Assembly: GCA_927407015.1 (NCBI GenBank)
Contig: CAKMJT010000015.1
Span: 1-64,000, forward strand
DNA from: an uncultured Proteiniphilum sp.
GTDB lineage: Bacteria; Bacteroidota; Bacteroidia; Bacteroidales; Dysgonomonadaceae
Reading direction: 5' to 3'
Length of the DNA stretch: 64,000 nucleotides
The translations under genes and the position numbers were made by a program. Below the pieces are notes generated by a model, which was not told the origin of the DNA, did not search any database, and was given only the letters and a program-made list of their open reading frames with translations. The first letter of the stretch is position 1. Every line of letters begins with the position of its first letter. Positions 8,586 to 18,416 of the stretch are shown here, piece after piece.

Positions 8586-9911
8586 TCAATCCAGCACATC
8601 CTTCCAGAGTTGTGCGCGGTAATCATCGATGGAGTGGGGCGCACATTCATCCACATTGCTCACGTTGTGAGTGGTGTAGATCATCTGTTCCAGGTAAGCA
8701 GGTGCGCGGTTGGGGCCTTCGCCGAGATTGATCAGCACGGTCTCGCCGTTTTTGATCAGGTTCTTCCGCAAAGCGATAAAGAATCCGGCCATGGCCACTG
8801 CCGAGGCGGGACCGGGGATCACTTTCTGCTCATAGGCCATCAGCTTGCCCACCGGAACGAGCTTCTCTTCCCGCATCCGGAGGAATGTGCCGCCCGATTT
8901 TTTCACCAGTCGCGCAATGATAGGGTAGGTGGCCGGGTTGCCGGTAGCCAGCGTGGGTACCTCAGTCTGGGGATTATCGATTACCGGGTACTCTTTTTCA
9001 AATCCCTCAGGAAATCCCTCTGCTTCCGACTTCTCCCACGCCTGCACCATCGGGTCACACTGGTCGGTCTGCACCAGCAGAAAACGGGGGTTCTTCAGCT
9101 CCGGATACACATGGCTGATCTCCCGGATGCCCTTGTCGATGGCGATAGGTCCCGTGCCGCCGCTCACCGCCTGGATGTATACATCGGGAAACTGATCCAT
9201 CTGACGGAGCCACTCGAACACCATGGTCTTCTTGGCTTCCACACGGATGGGATCTATGTTGCCGGTGGACATCGGGATATGATAATACCCGGCATATCCG
9301 GCAGCAATCTCCTTTGCCTTCGCATAATCACCCATCACCCGGAAGACCTGTTGTCCGAAGGAGCTGATGGTTGCTTCAGAGCTCCTGATGGCATCTTCCG
9401 GCATGAAGACGGAGCAGTTCACACCTGCCATGGAAAGGTATTTGGCATAGGCCGTTGCGGAGTTACCTGTGGAGGCGATGCAGTACTGTTTGATACCCAA
9501 CTCATTGAACAGGCTGGCAGCCATGGAGGCAGCAGGGTCCTTGAAGGTGCCGGTACCCCCGTTCAGGTCGTTGCGGTAGACGTGCACGTTGATGTCGAGA
9601 CCATGGTTCTTTTTGGCATACTCCTGCAGAAAGGTCCACCGTTCCACGGGAACGGCGCCCTCACCTCTGGAGATGATGTGCCTTCTGCGCAACAGGGGGA
9701 GAAAGGGGAAATAGTGCCAGAAGCTGTCCGGCTTGCGTTTGATGATACGCGGTAACCGTTGGTATCGTCTGTTGTACCACACCTCCGAATGTTTGCTCCC
9801 GCACTGTGGGCATTGCTGGTTCTGGTCGAACCAGGTCCAGAAATTGGGGGTCTCGTACCCGCACTGGGTACAGGTTAAGTGATACTTGTGCTGAATTTTT
9901 ACTCGAAGCAT
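8586..9911 (-). CDS. Threonine-synthase-like PLP enzyme, candidate cysteate synthase
   Basis: 441 residues of fold-type II PLP enzyme. An N-terminal zinc ribbon is formed by Cys14, Cys17, Cys34 and Cys37. The PLP lysine is Lys124 in GGTGTFKDP, the phosphate or substrate loop is STGNSATAYA (147-156), and a glycine-rich SGGTGPIAI follows. Threonine synthases use O-phosphohomoserine. Archaeal cysteate synthase is a close paralogue that uses O-phosphoserine and sulfite to make L-cysteate. The gene starts 50 bp after an alpha-oxoamine synthase and precedes an SDR, which is the set needed to make a sulfonolipid base. No other threonine genes (thrA, thrB) are nearby. Plain threonine synthase is the alternative. 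Confidence 0.82.
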   Translation of the reverse strand: MLRVKIQHKYHLTCTQCGYETPNFWTWFDQNQQCPQCGSKHSEVWYNRRYQRLPRIIKRKPDSFWHYFPFLPLLRRRHIISRGEGAVPVERWTFLQEYAKKNHGLDINVHVYRNDLNGGTGTFKDPAASMAASLFNELGIKQYCIASTGNSATAYAKYLSMAGVNCSVFMPEDAIRSSEATISSFGQQVFRVMGDYAKAKEIAAGYAGYYHIPMSTGNIDPIRVEAKKTMVFEWLRQMDQFPDVYIQAVSGGTGPIAIDKGIREISHVYPELKNPRFLLVQTDQCDPMVQAWEKSEAEGFPEGFEKEYPVIDNPQTEVPTLATGNPATYPIIARLVKKSGGTFLRMREEKLVPVGKLMAYEQKVIPGPASAVAMAGFFIALRKNLIKNGETVLINLGEGPNRAPAYLEQMIYTTHNVSNVDECAPHSIDDYRAQLWKDVLD

Positions 9912-9961
9912 ATTATTCGACTTTATACCGGGATGACGGTGCGTATAGTTATCCTGCCGTT

Positions 9962-11224
9962 TTATTCAATCGACATCGATTTCATCTCCTCCGCCTTGTA
10001 TTTTCCGGCTTCCAGATTCACTTTAATCTTTTTGAACACTTCGATGGTCTCCTCCACCTCTCTAAGTGTGTGCGATGCCGTAGGGATGAGCCTGAGCATC
10101 AGCACATCGCGGGGTACAACGGGATAGGCCACAATGGAGCAGAAGATGCCGTGATTCTCCCGCAGATCCACGACGACGTTGGTCCCCTCAGCTACATTCC
10201 CTTTCACATAGACCGGTGTGACAGGCGACCGGGTATTGCCAATATTGAATCCTTCGGCTATGAGTCCTTCCTGCAGCGATTTAGCTACTTTCCATAGGTT
10301 CTCCTTGTGCTGTGGCTGTGTCTGCAGGATCTCCAGCCGTTTCAGCGCACCGATGACCATGGGCATGGGCAGCGATTTGGCGAAGATCTGTGAGCGCATG
10401 TTGTACTTCAGCGAATCGACGATTGCCTTTTCGGAAGCCACAAAAGCACCGATCCCGGCCATCGATTTGGCGAAGGTGGCGAAATAGATATCCACTTCGT
10501 TCATCAGTCCGAAATGCTCGCTGGTTCCCGCGCCGGTTTCACCCATGGTGCCGAAGCCGTGGGCATCGTCAATCATGATCCGGAAGTCGTACTTCTCCCG
10601 TAGCTTCACGATGCCGGGAAGATCGCCCAGGCTGCCCGACATACCGAAGACACCTTCGGTCACGACCAGGATTCCGCCATTGTTCTCTTCGGCCTTCTTC
10701 ACGGCAAAGCCGAGCATTTTATCGCACTTCTCCATGTCGTTGTGTGCATACACGAAGCTCTTGCCTCCTTTGGCCTTGTGCAGAAAGATACCGTCCATGA
10801 TGCAGGCGTGTACTTCGGAATCATAGACGATCACATCGTTTCTCGATACCAGTGAATCGAGGATGGAGACCATCCCCTGATAACCGTAGTTTAACAGATA
10901 GGCAGCCTCTTTTTTCTCGAAGCGGGCCAGTCTCTCCTCCAGCTCCTTGTGGTATCTGGTCTGCCCTGACATCATCCGGGCACCCATCGGATAAGCCATC
11001 CCCCATTCTGCGGCCGCTTTGGCGTCTGCTTCCCGCACTTCGGGATGGTTGGCCAGTCCCAGGTAGTTGTTCAGACTCCAGGTGATGACCTCTTTGCCGT
11101 GAAATCTCATTCTCGGTCCTATTTCTCCTTCCAGCTCGGGAAACATGAAATAACCTTCCGCTTTTTTGCGGTATTGCTCCAGTGGCCCGTTGACATTTTT
11201 CAGCCTCTCAAAAATATCTGTCAT
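9962..11224 (-). CDS. Alpha-oxoamine synthase, candidate cysteate fatty acyltransferase
   Basis: 420 residues. Fold-type I PLP enzyme of the family of serine palmitoyltransferase, 2-amino-3-ketobutyrate CoA ligase and 8-amino-7-oxononanoate synthase. Key residues are His139 (DSEVHACIMDG), Asp219 and His222 (DDAHGFG) and the PLP lysine Lys253 (FAKSMAGIG). These enzymes condense an amino acid with an acyl thioester, losing CO2. In Flavobacterium johnsoniae an enzyme of this family makes the capnine precursor from cysteate and acyl donor and is needed for sulfonolipids and efficient gliding. The neighbouring cysteate-synthase-like gene makes the same role likely here. It is first in its operon, with a promoter at 11286. 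Confidence 0.86.
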   Translation of the reverse strand: MTDIFERLKNVNGPLEQYRKKAEGYFMFPELEGEIGPRMRFHGKEVITWSLNNYLGLANHPEVREADAKAAAEWGMAYPMGARMMSGQTRYHKELEERLARFEKKEAAYLLNYGYQGMVSILDSLVSRNDVIVYDSEVHACIMDGIFLHKAKGGKSFVYAHNDMEKCDKMLGFAVKKAEENNGGILVVTEGVFGMSGSLGDLPGIVKLREKYDFRIMIDDAHGFGTMGETGAGTSEHFGLMNEVDIYFATFAKSMAGIGAFVASEKAIVDSLKYNMRSQIFAKSLPMPMVIGALKRLEILQTQPQHKENLWKVAKSLQEGLIAEGFNIGNTRSPVTPVYVKGNVAEGTNVVVDLRENHGIFCSIVAYPVVPRDVLMLRLIPTASHTLREVEETIEVFKKIKVNLEAGKYKAEEMKSMSIE

Positions 11225-11285
11225 AATCTGTAAAAATGGTGTTTGTTGATTCTCCTGTATGATAATGATTGATTTTCTTCCCGTA

Positions 11286-11293
11286 CAAAAATA
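11286..11293 (-). promoter_or_regulatory. TAnnTTTG promoter for the sulfonolipid-type operon
   Basis: On the minus strand the sequence reads TATTTTTG, an exact match to the Bacteroidetes -7 element. Transcription would start near 11280, about 55 bases before the alpha-oxoamine synthase ATG. No other match to this element was found between here and gldN. Confidence 0.6.
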
Positions 11294-11319
11294 GTCAGGT
11301 AAGGTTAAACGGGAAAGGG

Positions 11320-11574
11320 TTATGATCCGGCTTCCCCTTTATTCCCCTTGATCTCCACGAAATCCACATCCTCTGCTTCGCTGATCTCGAATGTCTTTTT
11401 TTGGTATTCAATGATGCGTTTCTCCTGTGTCACAGGCTGGTTGGATTGTTCAGGCCGTTGCGGTTGACGGGGTGATGTCTGTTTGCCCCGTTTACCCAGT
11501 AGGAAGCTGACGAACCCTTTCAACAGGAAGTAGATAACCATGAAAACAAGCAGAAATTTGATCAGAAATCCCAT
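11320..11574 (-). CDS. DUF4834 family small membrane protein
   Basis: 84 residues. One N-terminal hydrophobic helix (about residues 4-27) is followed by a basic proline/glutamine-rich linker and a short acidic end with the motif EDVDFVEIKG. This matches the Bacteroidetes family DUF4834, whose function is unknown. It lies downstream of pssA on the same strand, 70 bp after its stop, and upstream of the sulfonolipid-type operon, whose promoter lies between. It probably sits in the inner membrane with the tail in the cytoplasm. Confidence 0.8.
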   Translation of the reverse strand: MGFLIKFLLVFMVIYFLLKGFVSFLLGKRGKQTSPRQPQRPEQSNQPVTQEKRIIEYQKKTFEISEAEDVDFVEIKGNKGEAGS

Positions 11575-11644
11575 ATGTTAAACGATTTTTTAAATGATAA
11601 AGTAAAGATACGATGAATCGGATGATCCATCTCCCTCATTTGTA

Positions 11645-12358
11645 TTATTTAACGATTTGCCGCTCCCGATTGCGGGTGATCACGGAAAGAGCGATATAGG
11701 CCAGTATCCCCGCTGCTATGCCCATGATACCCCATAGTACCACAAAAACAATCATCAGAAGGATCAACAGCACCTGCCTCCCGTTTCCCTTCAGGCTTAT
11801 TTTTTTGATTTTCAGAGAGAACATGGGGATCCCGGTAATCATCAGCAGGGAGAGAGAGAGAATGAAAAAGAGGGTGACGTAGAACAGTGGTAACGGTGCC
11901 GGTGTGAGTAAATGTACACCGTAGCAATAGCTGATCCAGAAAAGGGCGTTGGCCGGTGTGGGCAATCCCCGGAAAGAGGTTGTCTGTCGCTCGTCGAGGT
12001 TGAATTTGGCCAGCCGGTAGGCGGAGAACACGGGAATCAGAAAAGCCGTATAGGGCAGGTAAAGGGTAAGGGGCTGCAAGATGCCGGGGATTGGCAGGGT
12101 ATCGCGCAACAGCATGAAGACAGTTACGGCGGGGGCTACACCAAAACTAACCACATCGGCCAGTGAATCGATCTCTTTCCCGATAGGAGAATAGGCTTTC
12201 AGTAACCTTGCGGCCGTGCCGTCAAGAAAATCGAAGAGTGCTGCCACAACCACCCAGATGACCACGGCTTTAAAATTAGCCTGCAAGGCCATCGTAATGG
12301 CAATGCAACCAGCCAGCAGATTGAGTAACGTGATGATATTGGGTATCTGTTTTCTCAT
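11645..12358 (-). CDS. pssA: CDP-diacylglycerol--serine O-phosphatidyltransferase
   Basis: 237 residues with about seven or eight hydrophobic helices. The CDP-alcohol phosphotransferase motif is complete: DGTAAR, then G eight residues later, then D...D in GKEIDSLAD (about residues 46-67). It transfers phosphatidyl from CDP-diacylglycerol to serine in the inner membrane, the first committed step to phosphatidylethanolamine. Its start overlaps the psd stop by 4 bp (ATGA), so the two enzymes of one pathway are translationally coupled. Confidence 0.95.
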   Translation of the reverse strand: MRKQIPNIITLLNLLAGCIAITMALQANFKAVVIWVVVAALFDFLDGTAARLLKAYSPIGKEIDSLADVVSFGVAPAVTVFMLLRDTLPIPGILQPLTLYLPYTAFLIPVFSAYRLAKFNLDERQTTSFRGLPTPANALFWISYCYGVHLLTPAPLPLFYVTLFFILSLSLLMITGIPMFSLKIKKISLKGNGRQVLLILLMIVFVVLWGIMGIAAGILAYIALSVITRNRERQIVK

Positions 12359-13041
12359 GATTGTCCGTTGTCTTGTTTGTTGAGCCGCGCCAGGAAGGTG
12401 ATGTTGGCGCGTACTTCTTCACCGGGTTCAACCAGTATCTCGCTGTCGGGAGGTAGAAAAATATCCATGCGCGACCCCAGCTTGATGAATCCCAGGGGTG
12501 AGCCGATATGCAGTTCATCACCCTCGTGCACGTAGGTCACAATCCGGCGTGCCATCGCTCCCGCAATCTGTTTGGTGAGGATCACCCCATGTCCGGGTGT
12601 TTCGATCAGTATGTTGGTATGTTCATTCTCGTGACTCGATTTAGGAAGGTATGCCGCATGGAAATTACCCTCCACATGCGAGAAATGGATGAGCCTGCCG
12701 CTAACGGGTACCCAGTTGGAGTGGGCATTGAAGAGCGACATGAAAATAGAGATCTTGATACGTTCATCGTGGAAGAACTCCTTTTCGAATACCTTCTCAA
12801 TCACCACGACCCTGCCGTCGGTAGGCGCGTTCACCAGCCCGTGCAGATCGCCCTTGTAGGTCCGTTCCGGCTTCTTGTAGAAATTAAGGGTGGTGACCAG
12901 CAGCAGGATGGAACAGGCGAGCACGACGACCGTGAAGAGGGTCTCGGTCAGCAGGGTGAAGGTGACCGCATTGACGAGCAGCAGGACCGTCAATACCCTG
13001 ATCAGTGGTTTTTTTCCCTCGTTGTGGATATGTATCTTCAT
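12355..13041 (-). CDS. psd: Phosphatidylserine decarboxylase proenzyme (short type)
   Basis: 228 residues. Two hydrophobic helices lie in residues 15-55. The self-cleavage site is the LGS within KLGSRMDIF at about residues 184-192; cleavage before this serine creates the pyruvoyl cofactor. A conserved histidine-rich stretch, NAHSNWVPVSG, precedes it. The enzyme converts phosphatidylserine to phosphatidylethanolamine and is encoded just upstream of pssA, with a 4-bp overlap. It follows cvpA by 5 bp. Confidence 0.95.
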   Translation of the reverse strand: MKIHIHNEGKKPLIRVLTVLLLVNAVTFTLLTETLFTVVVLACSILLLVTTLNFYKKPERTYKGDLHGLVNAPTDGRVVVIEKVFEKEFFHDERIKISIFMSLFNAHSNWVPVSGRLIHFSHVEGNFHAAYLPKSSHENEHTNILIETPGHGVILTKQIAGAMARRIVTYVHEGDELHIGSPLGFIKLGSRMDIFLPPDSEILVEPGEEVRANITFLARLNKQDNGQS

Positions 13042-13046
13042 TTCAA

Positions 13047-13658
13047 TTAGTTAACGTCGAAATAACGATGCTGATAAGCGGAATCTATTGAATTGCTGTC
13101 CGGCAGGCTCTGGTAGATGCTGTCCGATTTTTTTTCGATCTCTTCACGGTATTTCTCCGGGATAAAGTCATCCCAAAATGTTTGGTTCAGATAGGGGACA
13201 AGGGCCGGCACAACCGCCTCGACACGCTCGAAGAAAAAAGATTCCTCCCTGATCTCTTTTTTGATGACAACCTGCTCTTTATCGAGCATCAGGACAAGGT
13301 TAAGGATGATGCTCAGAAACAACATCATGGTACCGAGGGCTATCACCGCTCCGGACAGCCGGTTGATGAAGCTGAGCAACACCACATCGATGAATTTCTG
13401 AATCAATTTACCCACCAGCGAGAGAACAATGGCGATCAGCGCAAAGGCAAGCACAAAGGACAATACCCTGGCAGCGTCGGGTGAGATCTCGATCAGTCGA
13501 TGAATCTCAGGCAGTATCCTTTCTGCCAGCCTCCCCCCGAAGATGGCCGCTAACACAAGGGTTGCCAATCCCACGAGCTGCATGATGAGCCCTTTACGGT
13601 ACCCGTTGATGAAGGCGATCAGCAGCAGCAGGCCAATGAGTAAATCGAACCAGTTCAT
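13047..13658 (-). CDS. CvpA family membrane protein
   Basis: 203 residues with four hydrophobic helices in the first 120 residues, starting with the family signature WFDLLIGLLLLIAFINGYRKGL. The C-terminal tail is soluble and charged. CvpA proteins are needed for colicin V export in Escherichia coli and for envelope stress tolerance elsewhere; the molecular job is unsettled. It overlaps the murI stop by 4 bp and precedes psd by 5 bp, so it belongs to an envelope operon. Confidence 0.85.
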   Translation of the reverse strand: MNWFDLLIGLLLLIAFINGYRKGLIMQLVGLATLVLAAIFGGRLAERILPEIHRLIEISPDAARVLSFVLAFALIAIVLSLVGKLIQKFIDVVLLSFINRLSGAVIALGTMMLFLSIILNLVLMLDKEQVVIKKEIREESFFFERVEAVVPALVPYLNQTFWDDFIPEKYREEIEKKSDSIYQSLPDSNSIDSAYQHRYFDVN

Positions 13659-14506
13659 AGTTTCTTTTCCAGTGTTGTTTTGCGGGCATCAATCTGTTCG
13701 TTGAGGAAGAGCGAGGCCTGCAGGTTGAATTTTTCCGGTGTTTCGGTCGTATAGTATTGCACGGTACCCTGTCTGGTGCATTGTTGCGCTATCTCCGGAT
13801 GCCTTTGCAGGTAGTCTTTCAGGCTCGCGGCGACATATTTCCCCTGCGCAATGACCTTCACATTGTCCGGCAGGTACTGGCGGATCTTGTTCATTAGCAG
13901 GGGGTAGTGCGTACAGCCAAGGATAATCGTATCTATCAGCGGATCTCTTTCAAAAAGGTGACTGATATGCTGTTTCACGAAATAATCGGCACCCGGCTTA
14001 TCATATTCCCTGTTTTCCACCAGCGGCACCCACATGGGGCATGCCTCACCGGTGACGGTCAATTGCGGGTGAAGCTTCTCTATCTCCATCTCGTAGGAAT
14101 GCGACTGGATGGTTCCTTCCGTACCCAGGATGGCGATGTGGTTGCTGGCGGATAGACCCGTCAGACTTTCGGCCGTGGGACGAATAACGCCCAGCACTCT
14201 CTTCCCGGAACCCAATGTGGGCAGATTGATCTGTTGAATGCTACGCAAGGCTTTTGCCGATGCCGTATTGCATGCGAGGATGACCAGCTGGCACCCCTGT
14301 GCGAAGAACCACTCTACCGCTTCGAGGGTGAACGCATACACACTGTCGTAGGAGCGATTCCCATAGGGAGCACGGGCATTATCACCCAGATAGATATAGT
14401 CATAGGCGGGCAGCAGTGCCCTTATTTCGGATAAGATCGTGAGCCCGCCGTATCCGGAATCGAATATACCGATTGCACCCGCCTGTCCGACCGATTGCTC
14501 CTTCAC
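13655..14506 (-). CDS. murI: Glutamate racemase
   Basis: 283 residues. Both catalytic cysteines are in family motifs: ACNTASAKA (about residue 79) and GCTHYPLL (about residue 197). The N-terminal DSGYGGLT loop is present. It makes D-glutamate for peptidoglycan in the cytoplasm. The start is a GTG at 14506; no ATG in frame would keep the first strand GIFDSGYGG with a normal leader. It follows the OmpH-like gene by 16 bp and overlaps cvpA by 4 bp. Confidence 0.95.
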   Translation of the reverse strand: MKEQSVGQAGAIGIFDSGYGGLTILSEIRALLPAYDYIYLGDNARAPYGNRSYDSVYAFTLEAVEWFFAQGCQLVILACNTASAKALRSIQQINLPTLGSGKRVLGVIRPTAESLTGLSASNHIAILGTEGTIQSHSYEMEIEKLHPQLTVTGEACPMWVPLVENREYDKPGADYFVKQHISHLFERDPLIDTIILGCTHYPLLMNKIRQYLPDNVKVIAQGKYVAASLKDYLQRHPEIAQQCTRQGTVQYYTTETPEKFNLQASLFLNEQIDARKTTLEKKL

Positions 14507-14522
14507 AATTGTTGAAGATTGG

Positions 14523-15050
14523 TTAGCGAATGCCCAGTTTTTCTTTTACATAAGGATTGGCATCCACCGCTGCCGGTGATACAAAGGCAATGCCCGGATC
14601 TGCAAGATCGTAGATAACGGAGAAATTACGTTCAATGCCCACCGCACGGATGGCATCGCTGATTCGTTGCTTCAAGGGCTTTATCAATCCTTTCTCCTGA
14701 TTCTCTATATCTTTCTGTGCCAGACTCATGAATTGCTGCATCCTGTTCTCCAGCTCTGTAAGCTCCTGCATCCTGCGCAGCTTGATGTTCTCGGCCAGCG
14801 AAGCCTGGTAGGTGATGAAATCGGAATACTTTTTATTGTATTCGTTTTGCATCAGTTCCAGCTCTTTCTTGTAATTTTCACTTAAGGTAAGCAGTTGCTG
14901 TGTAGCCTGTTCCTTCTCCGGAAACTCATTCAATAGTTCCGTTGTATTGACGAATGCAACAGATACATGCGGTGTAACCTGTGCAAAGGCTGAAGCACTG
15001 ATCATCAAAATAAACAGACTAAGACTGAGAAAAATCTTTTTTGTCATCAT
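14523..15050 (-). CDS. OmpH/Skp family periplasmic chaperone
   Basis: 175 residues. The signal peptide (about residues 1-23) ends near ASAFAQ. Then comes a long alpha-helical coiled coil (about residues 45-130, rich in E, K, Q and L) closed by short strands at both ends, as in Skp. Skp-like proteins hold unfolded outer-membrane proteins in the periplasm. Bacteroidetes often carry two or three copies, commonly after bamA. Here it starts the murI-cvpA-psd-pssA run. Two ATG codons in a row (15050 and 15047) are possible starts. Confidence 0.88.
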   Translation of the reverse strand: MMTKKIFLSLSLFILMISASAFAQVTPHVSVAFVNTTELLNEFPEKEQATQQLLTLSENYKKELELMQNEYNKKYSDFITYQASLAENIKLRRMQELTELENRMQQFMSLAQKDIENQEKGLIKPLKQRISDAIRAVGIERNFSVIYDLADPGIAFVSPAAVDANPYVKEKLGIR

Positions 15051-15234
15051 ACTCTATTTTATGGCGTGAATAATTCAATACATCCGATTGCATCTTTCCC
15101 GGTAACCCGTGTTGCTATTGTAATTCTCTCCATCGCTGTGTGTTGCGACCGCATCAGCCTTGATAAAAGCGGATGCGGCCGCTGTCAGGGTAGGAATTAA
15201 AATTACAATGTCAACTGGTTACCTATATATATAA

Positions 15235-15283
15235 TGTCCCTGCATCCCGATAAACGGGATTTGTTGTATTTGAGGGGACTTCT
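15235..15283 (-). terminator. Possible nested hairpin after infB
   Basis: Directly after the infB stop the minus-strand transcript can form ATCCCG/CGGGAT (15246-15262) inside an outer GTCCC/GGGAC pair. An AT-rich run (ATTATATATATA) follows instead of a clean U tract, so termination is only possible. The rest of the 15051-15234 gap holds an inverted repeat CCGCATC/GATGCGG near 15150-15180 and no gene. Confidence 0.3.
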
Positions 15284-18200
15284 CTACAACGTTTTCCTTA
15301 CTTCTGTCTCCTCGTAGGATTCGATGACGTCTCCCACCTTGATATCGTTGAAATTACGGATGGTTATACCACATTCGTATCCTGTTGTCACTTCCTTCAC
15401 ATCTTCCTTGAAACGTTTCAGTGATTCCAGTTCTCCCGTGAAGATGACAATACCGTTACGGATCAGGCGTATCCGACTGGAGCGTTTTATTTTCCCGTCA
15501 CGTACCATACAGCCGGCCACGGTACCCACCTTCGTAATCCTGAACACATCCAGCACCTCTACGTTACCGGTGATCTCTTCCTTGATTTCCGGTGAGAGCA
15601 TCCCTTCCATGGCTGCCTTCACCTCTTCAATGGCATCGTAAATGATGGAATAGAGGCGGATGTCCACGCCATTTTTTTCGGCATCCTTGCGTGCACCCAG
15701 TGAGGGACGCACCTGGAACCCGATGATGATGGCTTCTGACGCAGCGGCAAGCGTCACGTCGGATTCTGAGATCTGTCCCACCGCTTTGTGGATGACGTTC
15801 ACCTGAATTTGTTCCGTTGAAAGCCGGATGAGTGAGTCGGAGAGTGCTTCCACTGATCCGTCCACATCGCCTTTCACGATGATGTTCAACTGCTGGAAGT
15901 TGCCAATGGCAATACGGCGGCCAATATCATCGAGGGTGAGCATCTTCTGGGTGCGCAGTGATTGTTCACGTTGCAGCTGTTCCCTGCGATTGGCGATGGC
16001 ACGTGCTTCCTGCTCCGTTTCCATCACATTGAAGGTGTCACCTGCCTGTGGTGCCCCGTTGAGGCCCAGGATCAGTGCAGGTTCTGCCGGCCCGGCGGTG
16101 TCGATGCGCTGATTGCGTTCGTTGAACATCGCCTTTACGCGACCGAAATAGGCCCCTGCGATGACAATATCACCTTGGTGCAGGGTGCCGTTTTCCACCA
16201 GCACCGTAGAGACATAACCCCGTCCCTTATCGAGCTCCGATTCAATGATCGAACCCACGGCTCTGCGGTCGGGATTGGCTTTCAGCTCCATCATATCTGC
16301 CTCGAGCAGCACCTTCTCAAGCAGTTCACGGATGCCTATACCCTGCTTGGCCGAAATATCCTGAGACTGGTATTTTCCTCCCCAGTCTTCCACCAGGTAG
16401 TTCATCTCTGCCAGTTTTTCTTTTATCTTCTCGGGGTTGGCGCCGTTTTTGTCGATCTTGTTGATGGCGAAGACAATGGGTACGCCTGCGGCACCCGCGT
16501 GGTTGATGGCTTCCACCGTCTGGGGCATCACATTGTCGTCGGCAGCCACGATAATGATGGCTACGTCCGTTACTTTAGCTCCGCGGGCACGCATGGCGGT
16601 GAACGCTTCGTGGCCGGGTGTATCGAGGAAGGTGATCTTGCGACCGTCTTCCAGCTGCACGTTGTACGCCCCGATGTGCTGTGTGATGCCGCCTGCCTCG
16701 CCGGCAATAACGTTGGTGCTGCGGATGCTGTCGAGCAGTGATGTCTTACCGTGGTCCACATGCCCCATCACCGTAACGATAGGAGGACGCGAAATCAGAT
16801 CTTCGGGATTATCCTCCTCTTCGGCAATCGCTTCAATGACGTCGGCGCTCACAAACTGAGTCTTAAACCCATATTCATCTGCCACGATATTGATGGTCTC
16901 GGCATCGAGCCGCTGGTTGATAGCTACCATTACGCCCAGGCTCATACAGGTGGAGATGACATTGGTCACCGGCACATTCATCATGTTGGCCAGGTCGTTA
17001 GCCGTCACAAACTCGGTCAACTGCAAGACACGACTCTCCCGTTCCTGCTGCTTGAGCTCTTCCTGGTGCTTGTAGGCACTGGCTTCGCGTTTCTCACGCC
17101 GGTATTTTGCTCCTCCTTTTTTGCCTCTCTTCTCCGTGAGGCGTGCGAGGGTTTCCTTGATCTGTTTTTGTACATCTACCTCACTTACCTCCGTCTTGAT
17201 CGGTTTTCTGAGTGACGGCCTCTTATCCCCTCTCGAAGTCTGGCCGAGAGGCGCTGGTTTCTCGATATTTACCTTACTGGTGCGGATGCGCGTCCTTTTT
17301 TTCTTCTTGCTGTCGTCATCTGCATAGGGCGTGTCCGTTTTTTTCTTCTTTTCATCGATGGCCTCCTTTTTCAGCAGTTTCACCTTTTCTTCCTTCAGCT
17401 TCTTGCTGTCGAGTGCCTGCTGTTCGCGATCCAGTCGGTCTTTCTTACGCTGAGCCCTCGATTTACGGGGAGGACGGGTACGATCGTTGATGGCATCCAG
17501 ATCGATCGATCCTTTCACCACGATGTTCGATTCCAGTTTATTCTTATGCAGCCGGAACACCTTGTCTGATCTGGTTCCTTCCGGTTTTACTTCCTCTACT
17601 GCAATAACGTCACTGACCTTTTCTGCCGGTGCTGCCTGACTCTCTCCGGTGTCAGCGGTCACCGCTGCTTCCTCCTTCATCGCTTCCTTTTCAACATCAA
17701 CCGATGGGGCGATCACCTCCTCAACCCGTGCCGGCACTTCCTCCTTCACCTGTTCTTCCATCACGGGTACCGGTACCTCTTTTACCGGTTCGGGTACCAC
17801 GGGTGCAGCTTTAACAGGTTGTGGTTCTTCTGTCTTTTCGACGGGCCGGAATGTTGGTTCGTCTTCCGGTACCTTCTCTCTCAAAGGTTCTTCCGGCTTC
17901 TCTTCTTTCTTCGGCTCTGTCTTCCTTTTGTTGAGGTTTTCCAGATCGATGGTACCCACCACATTGAAATGAGGCTTCATTTCCTTCGGAATCTCCGTCT
18001 CGATAGTCTCTTTTTCCGTTTTCTTCCTCGGAGCAGTTACTTCGGGAAGTTCGTATCCTTCTATCGCCACTGTTTCGCGTTTCTCATCGCGACGGTGCAT
18101 CTTCTCGCGTGTCTCCGTAGCTTCCCGGCGGATATTCTTGTCCTTACCGAATTCAGCAATCAGTATGTCATACTGTTCATCCTCTATTTTAGCGTTAGGA

Positions 18201-18298
18201 TTTGCTTCTATTTCAATACCCTTCTTGTGCAGAAACTCAACAAGGCTGTTGATTCCTACATTCAAATTTTTCGATACTTTTATTAATCTAATAGGCAT
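15284..18298 (-). CDS. infB: Translation initiation factor IF-2
   Basis: 1004 residues. The N-terminal IF2 domain opens with [15 protein letters not shown], followed by about 350 residues of charged, proline/glutamate/lysine-rich linker, a second N-domain, and the GTPase core. GTP-binding motifs are GHVDHGKTS (G1), DTPGHEAF (G3) and NKID (G4), followed by domains II, III and the fMet-tRNA binding domain IV. It delivers fMet-tRNA to the 30S subunit. It is the last gene of rimP-nusA-infB, 118 bp after nusA; the gap has no promoter I recognise. Confidence 0.98.
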   Translation of the reverse strand: MPIRLIKVSKNLNVGINSLVEFLHKKGIEIEANPNAKIEDEQYDILIAEFGKDKNIRREATETREKMHRRDEKRETVAIEGYELPEVTAPRKKTEKETIETEIPKEMKPHFNVVGTIDLENLNKRKTEPKKEEKPEEPLREKVPEDEPTFRPVEKTEEPQPVKAAPVVPEPVKEVPVPVMEEQVKEEVPARVEEVIAPSVDVEKEAMKEEAAVTADTGESQAAPAEKVSDVIAVEEVKPEGTRSDKVFRLHKNKLESNIVVKGSIDLDAINDRTRPPRKSRAQRKKDRLDREQQALDSKKLKEEKVKLLKKEAIDEKKKKTDTPYADDDSKKKKRTRIRTSKVNIEKPAPLGQTSRGDKRPSLRKPIKTEVSEVDVQKQIKETLARLTEKRGKKGGAKYRREKREASAYKHQEELKQQERESRVLQLTEFVTANDLANMMNVPVTNVISTCMSLGVMVAINQRLDAETINIVADEYGFKTQFVSADVIEAIAEEEDNPEDLISRPPIVTVMGHVDHGKTSLLDSIRSTNVIAGEAGGITQHIGAYNVQLEDGRKITFLDTPGHEAFTAMRARGAKVTDVAIIIVAADDNVMPQTVEAINHAGAAGVPIVFAINKIDKNGANPEKIKEKLAEMNYLVEDWGGKYQSQDISAKQGIGIRELLEKVLLEADMMELKANPDRRAVGSIIESELDKGRGYVSTVLVENGTLHQGDIVIAGAYFGRVKAMFNERNQRIDTAGPAEPALILGLNGAPQAGDTFNVMETEQEARAIANRREQLQREQSLRTQKMLTLDDIGRRIAIGNFQQLNIIVKGDVDGSVEALSDSLIRLSTEQIQVNVIHKAVGQISESDVTLAAASEAIIIGFQVRPSLGARKDAEKNGVDIRLYSIIYDAIEEVKAAMEGMLSPEIKEEITGNVEVLDVFRITKVGTVAGCMVRDGKIKRSSRIRLIRNGIVIFTGELESLKRFKEDVKEVTTGYECGITIRNFNDIKVGDVIESYEETEVRKTL

Positions 18299-18416
18299 AT
18301 TTCTCTTCTATCCTTTTCTCTCTTTGTTTGTTGTGAACAGTATTGCCGGGTGTGTATTCCGACTGCGAACCGGAACGACCTTTCTGCGTTTGAGCGCTGA
18401 GTGCCCTGACCGGAGG

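Noticed and set aside
9962-11224. Serine palmitoyltransferase for sphingolipids
   Set aside because: The N-terminal and active-site context differ from Bacteroides serine palmitoyltransferase as I recall it, and a cysteate-synthase-like gene is adjacent; kept only as an alternative.
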